Shown in pieces: positions 13,451 to 17,245 of a DNA stretch of 17,245 nt. The translations under genes were made by a program, and so were the position numbers. The stretch is from an uncultured Actinomycetes bacterium. Lineage in GTDB: Bacteria; Actinomycetota; Acidimicrobiia; IMCC26256; PALSA-555. The notes beneath the pieces were generated by a model that was given only the letters and a program-made list of their open reading frames with translations, did no database searches and was not told the DNA's origin. How positions within the stretch are numbered: the stretch's first letter is position 1; each line of letters opens with the position of its first letter. The stretch is taken from the NCBI GenBank assembly GCA_937927875.1, contig CALEYV010000158.1, positions 1 to 17,245 of the forward strand, written 5' to 3'.

Positions 13451-14599
13451 ATGGTGGCGCGCACGGCCGCACCAACCGGCTTCGTCCCTCCGCCGTATCC
13501 CCACGACCGGCTCGGCGAGCTGCGCGCGATCGCCTCCGCGGTGCCGGGCGGTCTGATCGACTGCTCGGTCGGGACGCCCGTCGACCCGCTGCCCGAGGTC
13601 GCTCGGACGGCGCTCGACGCCGCGATGGGTGCTGCGCGCGGCTATCCGCCGACCATCGGGACCGATCAGTACCGCAGCGCCGCCACCGCTTGGCTCGCCC
13701 GGCGGTTCGGCGTGACCCTCGATGCCAGCGCGGTGTGCGCGTGCGTCGGGACGAAGGAGTTCGTGGCGTCGCTCCCGCGGTGGCTGTCGCTCCGCGATCC
13801 GGGCCGGGACACGGTGCTCTACCCGGGGATCTCGTACCCCACCTACGCGATGGGAGCGACGCTGGCGGGGCTGCGGGCGGTGCCGGTGCCCGTTGACCGG
13901 AGTTGGCGGCTCGACCTCTCGGCGGTCGACCCGTCGGACGCCGAGAGGGCCCTGCTGTTGTGGCTGAACGACCCGGCCAACCCGACCGGCGCGTCCGCGA
14001 CCGCGGAGCAGCTCGACGCCGCGGTCGGCTGGGCCCGAGCCAACGGGATGGTGGTTGCGAGCGACGAGTGCTACGCCGAGTTCACATTCGATGAGGACGG
14101 TCGAGCCGTGGACCCGGTGACCGCGCTCGCCTCGGGCTCGGATCAGGTCCTCGCCGTCCACTCGCTGTCCAAGCGGTCGAACATGGCGGGGCTTCGGGTC
14201 GGCTTCGTGGCCGGCGACCGTGACCTCGTCGGCTACCTCGGGGAGGTGCGGAAGCACGCCGGGATGATGGTGGCCGGCCCGGTGCAGGCGGCCGCCGCGG
14301 CCGCGCTCGGCGACGATCGCCACGTCGACGAGCAGCGAGCCCGGTACGCCGCTCGCCGAGCGCGCGTGCGGTCCGCGCTGGCCGCGCACCACATCGAGCA
14401 CGTCGGGGGTCCGTCCACCTTCTACCTCTGGCTGGAGAAACAGGACCGTGACGGTTGGAGCCTGGCGGGTGACCTCGCACGTTTCGGCATCCTCGTCGCG
14501 CCCGGTGACCTCTACGGAGTCGCCGGCGCGAGCCAGGCGCGGCTCGCGCTGACTGTCACCGACGATCAGGTCGACCAGATCGCGACGCGGCTGTCCTGA
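13451..14599 (+). CDS. dapC: Succinyldiaminopimelate aminotransferase (actinobacterial type)
   Basis: The protein has 382 residues. It is a PLP-dependent class I/II aminotransferase of the DapC group, which makes N-succinyl-LL-diaminopimelate from the keto precursor with glutamate as donor. Visible fold-type I features are 'LWLNDPANPTG' (N177 for the PLP ring), 'VVASDECYAEFTF' (D205, Y208), the Schiff-base lysine K241 in 'SLSKRSNMAGLRVGF', and the N-terminal 'GTPVDPLPE'. Substrate assignment rests on resemblance to actinobacterial DapC and on the neighbouring dapF and dapD; a related aminotransferase activity cannot be excluded. ATG 13451 is taken as start, with GTG 13454 a close alternative. 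The gap to hflX is 23 bases. Confidence 0.88.
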   Translation: MVARTAAPTGFVPPPYPHDRLGELRAIASAVPGGLIDCSVGTPVDPLPEVARTALDAAMGAARGYPPTIGTDQYRSAATAWLARRFGVTLDASAVCACVGTKEFVASLPRWLSLRDPGRDTVLYPGISYPTYAMGATLAGLRAVPVPVDRSWRLDLSAVDPSDAERALLLWLNDPANPTGASATAEQLDAAVGWARANGMVVASDECYAEFTFDEDGRAVDPVTALASGSDQVLAVHSLSKRSNMAGLRVGFVAGDRDLVGYLGEVRKHAGMMVAGPVQAAAAAALGDDRHVDEQRARYAARRARVRSALAAHHIEHVGGPSTFYLWLEKQDRDGWSLAGDLARFGILVAPGDLYGVAGASQARLALTVTDDQVDQIATRLS

Positions 14600-14634
14600 C
14601 CAGATCACGGCGCCAGGCACACAGGCGTCGCGGT

Positions 14635-14654
14635 CCAATCACCGGTCGGATTGG
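14635..14654. repeat. Inverted repeat upstream of dapD
   Basis: CCAATC (14635-14640) and GATTGG (14649-14654) form a 6-bp inverted repeat around an 8-base centre containing ACCGGT. It lies just upstream of the candidate dapD -10, about where a -35 would be, so it could be an operator; it could equally be a weak end-of-dapC hairpin. Confidence 0.35.
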
Positions 14655-14667
14655 GGAGGCGGACCAC

Positions 14668-14673
14668 TAGGGT
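14668..14673 (+). promoter_or_regulatory. Candidate -10 element for dapD (leaderless)
   Basis: TAGGGT fits TAnnnT and ends 8 bases before ATG 14682, the spacing expected for a transcript beginning at the start codon. No Shine-Dalgarno sequence lies between them. Confidence 0.45.
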
Positions 14674-14681
14674 GGCCGCCG

Positions 14682-15509
14682 ATGACGGACCTGGAGCAGC
14701 AGATCGGGGAGCTCTGGGAGCACCGCGACAACCTCACCGCGGTGATGCCGGAATCTGACGCCAACGCGGCGGTGCGGGCTGCGATCGACATGCTCGACAC
14801 CGGCGAGGCGAGGGTCGCGGAGCTGGTCGACGACAAGGTGGTCGTCCACGAGTGGTTGAAGCAGGCGATCCTGCTGCTCTTCCGCCTCGCCAAGATGGAG
14901 ACGCTCGAGCTCGGACCCTTCGAGTACGCGGACAAGATCCCGCTCAAGCACGACTACGAGGAGGCCGGTGTCCGGGTCGTACCCGGGGGATCGGCGCGCT
15001 GGGGGTCGTTCGTGGCCCGCGGCGCCGTGCTCATGCCGAGCTACGTCAACATCGGCGCCCACGTCGGCGAGCAGACGATGGTCGACACCTGGGCCACCGT
15101 CGGCTCGTGCGCTCAGATCGGCGCCCGTGTCCACCTCTCGGGGGGCGTCGGGATCGGGGGTGTGCTCGAGCCGCCCCAGGCCGCACCGGTGTTCGTCGGG
15201 GACGACACCATCGTCGGGAGCCGGTGCATCGTGGCCGAGGGGGCCCGCATCGGATCAGGGGTGGTGCTGGGAGCGGGCTGCATCCTGACCGGTTCCATCC
15301 CGGTGATCGACGCTGAGACAGGTGAGGAGCTCAGCCGAGGGATCGTCCCGAGCTGGTGCGTCGCCGTCAACGCCACTCGCCCTCGGAGGTTCCCTGGCGG
15401 GGACTACGGCCTGCCGTGCGTCCTCGTCGTGAAGCGCCTCAGCGAGGGCGAGCGCCACGAGAAGTCTCGGCTGAACGAGATCCTGCGCGACCACGGCGTC
15501 GCGACGTAA
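14682..15509 (+). CDS. dapD: Tetrahydrodipicolinate N-succinyltransferase, E. coli-like type
   Basis: The protein has 275 residues. DapD transfers succinyl from succinyl-CoA to tetrahydrodipicolinate, the step before DapC in diaminopimelate synthesis. The N-terminal helical domain contains 'ARVAELVDDKVVVHEWLKQA'. Residues about 100-230 are a left-handed beta-helix of hexapeptide repeats, with 'VLMPSYVNIGAHVGEQTMVD', 'TWATVGSCAQIG' and 'VHLSGGVGIGGVLEP', which I recognise as near-identical to the proteobacterial enzyme. The length (~275) also fits that type rather than the longer mycobacterial DapD (~317). It is 82 bases after dapC with its own -10 candidate, and convergent with lexA, leaving 18 bases between the stops. 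Confidence 0.93.
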   Translation: MTDLEQQIGELWEHRDNLTAVMPESDANAAVRAAIDMLDTGEARVAELVDDKVVVHEWLKQAILLLFRLAKMETLELGPFEYADKIPLKHDYEEAGVRVVPGGSARWGSFVARGAVLMPSYVNIGAHVGEQTMVDTWATVGSCAQIGARVHLSGGVGIGGVLEPPQAAPVFVGDDTIVGSRCIVAEGARIGSGVVLGAGCILTGSIPVIDAETGEELSRGIVPSWCVAVNATRPRRFPGGDYGLPCVLVVKRLSEGERHEKSRLNEILRDHGVAT

Positions 15510-15527
15510 CCCGTCGCGAGAGGCGTC

Positions 15528-16154
15528 TCAGAAGCGGCGGAGGAGCGAGACGACCTTGCCGTAGATCGTGACCTCGTCGGGCTCGTAGACGAGGTCCTCG
15601 AATGCGGGGTTCTCGGGTCGCAGGACGATCTTGTTGCGGCGCCGGAGGAACGTCTTGACCGTCGCCTCCTCACCGGGGATGCCGGCGACCACGATCTCGC
15701 CCGCCTCGGCGGTCGGCTGCTGGCGCACGACGACGTAGTCGCCGTCGAGGATCCCAGCGTCGACCATCGAGTCGCCACGGACCCGCAGCATGAAGAGCTG
15801 GCCGGCGCCGGTGAAGTCCTCGGGCATCGGCACGGTCTCTTCGATGTTCTCCTCGGCCAGCACGCCGGTGCCGGCGGCGACGTCGCCGACGAGCGGCACG
15901 TGCCGGACCGGCCGGCGCTCGAGGGCGGCCCCGGAACCGGACTCGAAGTGGAGCTCGAGGGCCCGCGGCTTGGTGGGGTCGCGGCGGAGGTAGCCCTTGT
16001 CCTGCAGCGCCGCCAGGTGGGCGTGCACGGTGGAGCTGGACGAGAGCCCGACGGCCTCGCCGATCTCCCGCACGCTCGGCGGGTAGCCGCGGCTGCGGAC
16101 CTCCTCGTCGATGAACTCGAGGACTTGGCGCTGGCGGGGCGTCAGTTCGCTCAT
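15528..16154 (-). CDS. lexA: LexA repressor
   Basis: The protein has 208 residues. LexA represses SOS genes and cleaves itself when bound to the RecA filament. The N-terminal winged helix starts 'SELTPRQRQVLEFIDEEV', with a recognition region 'PPSVREIGEAVGLSSSSTVH' (about 25-44). The scissile bond is A94-G95 in 'GDVAAGTG'. Catalytic residues are S129 ('RGDSMVDAGI') and K167 ('EATVKTF'). ATG 16154 is chosen because it starts the conserved domain; the open frame continues upstream through the operator region and is rejected. A -10 hexamer (TACCGT) ends 6 bases before the ATG, so the mRNA may be leaderless. The promoter spacer is a LexA box, so the gene is autoregulated. Confidence 0.97.
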   Translation of the reverse strand: MSELTPRQRQVLEFIDEEVRSRGYPPSVREIGEAVGLSSSSTVHAHLAALQDKGYLRRDPTKPRALELHFESGSGAALERRPVRHVPLVGDVAAGTGVLAEENIEETVPMPEDFTGAGQLFMLRVRGDSMVDAGILDGDYVVVRQQPTAEAGEIVVAGIPGEEATVKTFLRRRNKIVLRPENPAFEDLVYEPDEVTIYGKVVSLLRRF

Positions 16155-16160
16155 GATGGA

Positions 16161-16189
16161 ACGGTAACACGAGCATGCGTTCGGGGCAA
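16161..16189 (-). promoter_or_regulatory. lexA promoter (-35 TTGCCC, 17 bp, -10 TACCGT)
   Basis: On the minus strand TTGCCC (16189-16184) and TACCGT (16166-16161) are separated by exactly 17 bases, 14 of which are a LexA box. The -10 ends 6 bases before the lexA ATG. The layout is the same as at recA. Confidence 0.65.
16170..16183. promoter_or_regulatory. LexA box 1 (lexA promoter spacer)
   Basis: Read on the minus strand it is CGAACGCATGCTCG, one mismatch from CGAAC-N4-GTTCG. It fills the spacer of the lexA promoter, so it is the likely autoregulatory operator. Confidence 0.75.
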
Positions 16190-16200
16190 ACACCCGTTCG
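16187..16200. promoter_or_regulatory. LexA box 2 (imperfect)
   Basis: CAAACACCCGTTCG has one mismatch from the consensus and lies 17 bases from box 1, overlapping the upstream edge of the lexA -35. It could bind cooperatively with box 1. Confidence 0.55.
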
Positions 16201-16209
16201 AGAAAGCCC

Positions 16210-16239
16210 TTGACCTCGAACGCCCGTTCGGGGTTCAAT
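16210..16239 (+). promoter_or_regulatory. Promoter of the LysM gene (-35 TTGACC, 18 bp, -10 TTCAAT)
   Basis: TTGACC (16210-16215) and TTCAAT (16234-16239) are separated by 18 bases, with LexA box 3 inside the spacer. Predicted start is near 16246, inside LexA box 4. The leader to ATG 16334 is then about 88 bases. Confidence 0.6.
16217..16230. promoter_or_regulatory. LexA box 3 (perfect)
   Basis: CGAACGCCCGTTCG is a perfect CGAAC-N4-GTTCG box between the -35 and -10 of the LysM gene promoter. Confidence 0.88.
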
Positions 16240-16242
16240 GCT

Positions 16243-16256
16243 CGAACGGGCGTTCG
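16243..16256. promoter_or_regulatory. LexA box 4 (perfect)
   Basis: CGAACGGGCGTTCG is a second perfect box, 26 bases after box 3 and over the predicted transcription start of the LysM gene. Two boxes this close should give tight repression. Confidence 0.87.
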
Positions 16257-16276
16257 GGCAAGCCCCGGCCCCGATG

Positions 16277-16295
16277 TCACACCCCCGTGGTGTGG
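16277..16295 (+). promoter_or_regulatory. Small hairpin in the LysM gene leader
   Basis: CACACC (16278-16283) and GGTGTG (16289-16294) pair around a 5-base loop, with a T-G pair extending the stem. It lies in the predicted 5' leader. The first part, GTCACACCCC, also occurs in the recA leader at 5956-5965. Role unknown. Confidence 0.3.
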
Positions 16296-16333
16296 TCAGC
16301 GTCGAACCGACGCCAGCACGACCGAGAGAAGGT

Positions 16334-16723
16334 ATGGCCGCCGTCACGACCGTCCCCGGCTTTGAGGTGAGGGTGCTCCCGAGGCGCCTGACCCCACCGC
16401 GCGTTGCCACCCCGCGGAGCCGCCGGACGTCCCCCACGACCTTCCGACGCCGACGCATCGTCGCCGCGGTGCTCGCAGCGGGGGTCGTGGTCGTGGCGGG
16501 GCAGGCGGGTGGCGCGCTCGGGGGCTCTCCCCTCGCAGCTCCCGAGCGCCGCCCGACCGCTTCCTCGGTCCAGACGGTCGTCGTGCAGCCGGGCGACACC
16601 CTCTGGGCCATCGCCCGGCGGCTTGCCCCCGGCGAGGATCCGCGTCCGCTCGTCGACCAGCTGGCGGCGGCGCACGGGTCGGGCCCGCTGCTTCCCGGCC
16701 AGGTCCTCCGCTGGTCGCGCTAG
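16334..16723 (+). CDS. LysM-domain membrane protein, probable SOS cell-division inhibitor (Rv2719c/ChiZ- and YneA-like)
   Basis: The protein has 129 residues from ATG 16334. It has a basic N-terminus (to about 41), one membrane segment (about 42-63, 'IVAAVLAAGVVVVAGQAGGA'), then a LysM peptidoglycan-binding domain (about 80-128) starting 'TVVVQPGDTLWAIARRLAPG'. It should sit in the membrane with LysM outside. Position decides the role: it is divergent from lexA with two perfect LexA boxes in its promoter and is followed by nrdR, exactly as Rv2719c in M. tuberculosis and like yneA beside lexA in Bacillus. Those proteins slow division after DNA damage. The ATG at 16238 is upstream of the predicted mRNA start, so it is rejected; GAGAAGG stands unusually close (1 base) to ATG 16334, so the start is not firm. 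Confidence 0.82.
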   Translation: MAAVTTVPGFEVRVLPRRLTPPRVATPRSRRTSPTTFRRRRIVAAVLAAGVVVVAGQAGGALGGSPLAAPERRPTASSVQTVVVQPGDTLWAIARRLAPGEDPRPLVDQLAAAHGSGPLLPGQVLRWSR

Positions 16724-16747
16724 TCGCGGGTGTCGCGGCTGCGCTTC

Positions 16748-16760
16748 CCGTGGACCACGG
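16748..16760. repeat. Palindrome upstream of nrdR
   Basis: CCGTGG-A-CCACGG is a perfect 6-bp inverted repeat with a single central base, directly before the candidate nrdR -10. It is not the AT-rich NrdR box. It may be an operator or a small terminator for the LysM gene. Confidence 0.3.
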
Positions 16761-16761
16761 T

Positions 16762-16767
16762 TACCGT
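16762..16767 (+). promoter_or_regulatory. Candidate -10 element for nrdR (leaderless)
   Basis: TACCGT, the same hexamer as in the lexA promoter, ends 6 bases before GTG 16774. A transcript would start at or next to the GTG. No clear -35 is visible. Confidence 0.45.
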
Positions 16768-16773
16768 GAGAGC

Positions 16774-17245
16774 GTGCGGTGTCCGTTCTGTCAGGCCGAT
16801 GACGACAAGGTCGTCGACTCACGCCCGGCCGACGAATCCGCCGTGGTCCGCCGCCGGCGGGAGTGCCTCGCCTGCGGTCGACGCTTCACGACCCAGGAAC
16901 GAGTCGTCGAGCTGCCGCTCATGGTGGTCAAGCGGTCAGGGCAGCGGGAGCCGTTCGAGCGGACGAAGCTCGAGCAGGGGATCGAGCGGGCCGTCGCCGG
17001 CAGCGTCATCGACGCCACCGCCGTCGAGGCCCTCGCGGCCGAGATCGAGGAGGAAGCCCGGGCTGGCGGCGCCGAGGTCGCCAGCGACCGGCTCGGCCTG
17101 GCGGTGCTGGAGCGGCTCCGGGCCCTCGACCCGGTGTCCTACGTGCGGTTCGCCTCCGTGTACCAAGGCTTCGAGTCCCCGGCCGACTTCGAGCGAGCCG
17201 TCCACGAGCTCCGCAAGACGACCGAGCCCAAACGAGGGCGGGCCA
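16774..17245 (+). CDS. nrdR: Transcriptional repressor NrdR, 3' end cut by the window
   Basis: There are 157 codons without a stop before the window ends; NrdR is usually 150-160 residues, so only a few are missing. NrdR represses ribonucleotide reductase genes when its ATP-cone binds dATP/ATP. The N-terminal zinc ribbon is CPFC(x24)CLAC (C3, C6, C31, C34), followed by 'GRRFTTQERVVELPLMVVKRSGQREPFERTKL', in which the ATP-cone starts at about residue 49; 'ALDPVSYVRFASVYQGF' is the typical C-terminal signature of the cone. GTG 16774 gives the family's M-R-C-P-F-C start. It lies 50 bases after the LysM gene. In mycobacteria the same lexA / Rv2719c / nrdR trio is seen. Its targets are not in the window. 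Confidence 0.95.
   Translation, partial: MRCPFCQADDDKVVDSRPADESAVVRRRRECLACGRRFTTQERVVELPLMVVKRSGQREPFERTKLEQGIERAVAGSVIDATAVEALAAEIEEEARAGGAEVASDRLGLAVLERLRALDPVSYVRFASVYQGFESPADFERAVHELRKTTEPKRGRA

Noticed and set aside
15486..15527. CGTCGCGA repeats and a small GAGA/TCTC hairpin between dapD and lexA
   Set aside because: Stems of 4-8 bases in very GC-rich DNA; too weak to call a terminator in the 18-base convergent gap.
16155..16280. Upstream extension of lexA to a start at 16280
   Set aside because: It crosses all four LexA boxes and the lexA promoter; LexA proteins begin at the SELTPRQ region.
16238..16333. ATG 16238 as start of the LysM protein
   Set aside because: It overlaps the -10 hexamer and lies before the predicted transcription start; the added residues show no conserved feature.
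1..17245. CRISPR arrays, insertion sequences, tRNA or rRNA genes, phage genes
   Set aside because: None recognised by reading; the only mobile element with support is the recA intein.

Overview
The window is a very GC-rich, densely packed piece of bacterial chromosome. Many genes start with GTG, stop/start overlaps are common (ATGA, GTGA), and a conservon operon and CGAAC-N4-GTTCG LexA boxes are present. Together these point to an actinobacterium. The gene order pgsA - cinA - recA - miaB - miaA - dapF - hflX - lexA / LysM gene - nrdR is the order I know from mycobacteria and relatives, with insertions and losses. A deep-branching class such as Acidimicrobiia is my guess, not something the sequence proves.

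Layout. Bases 1-1476 are the end of a conservon (cvn) signalling operon: the tail of a sensor kinase, a roadblock protein, a DUF742 protein and a small GTPase. A minus-strand zinc-ribbon/DUF2007-like gene (1624-2073) diverges from rimO. Then rimO - pgsA - cinA - thpR form a tightly overlapping plus-strand operon (2111-5880). recA (6026-8158) follows with its own SOS promoter and is interrupted in frame by a 362-residue intein carrying a LAGLIDADG homing endonuclease. A perfect 13-bp hairpin separates recA from a convergent TauE/SafE-type permease. miaB - miaA - dapF - hflX form a second overlapping operon (9003-13427), followed by dapC and dapD. lexA (minus) is convergent with dapD and divergent from a LysM membrane protein gene, which is followed by nrdR, cut by the window end.

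How the genes work together. The best-supported regulatory theme is the SOS response. One perfect LexA box sits in the spacer of the recA promoter. A cluster of four boxes (two perfect, two with one mismatch) sits between lexA and the LysM gene, and one of them fills the spacer of each divergent promoter. The LysM protein occupies the position of mycobacterial Rv2719c (ChiZ) and resembles Bacillus YneA, so it is probably an SOS-induced brake on cell division. RecA, the sensor that triggers LexA cleavage, needs protein splicing to become functional. Other themes are tRNA and ribosome modification (miaA, miaB, rimO, hflX), the succinylase route to diaminopimelate and lysine (dapC, dapD, dapF), phosphatidylglycerol synthesis (pgsA) and control of deoxynucleotide synthesis (nrdR).

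Unusual points: the recA intein; the LexA-box cluster; miaA with no ATG, GTG or TTG start ahead of its P-loop; no recX or clgR beside recA; an E. coli-type DapD beside an actinobacterial-type DapC; and several genes whose only promoter signal is a -10 hexamer 6-9 bases before the start codon, suggesting leaderless mRNAs. There is no gene-free stretch longer than 300 bases, and I saw no tRNA, rRNA, CRISPR array or insertion sequence.
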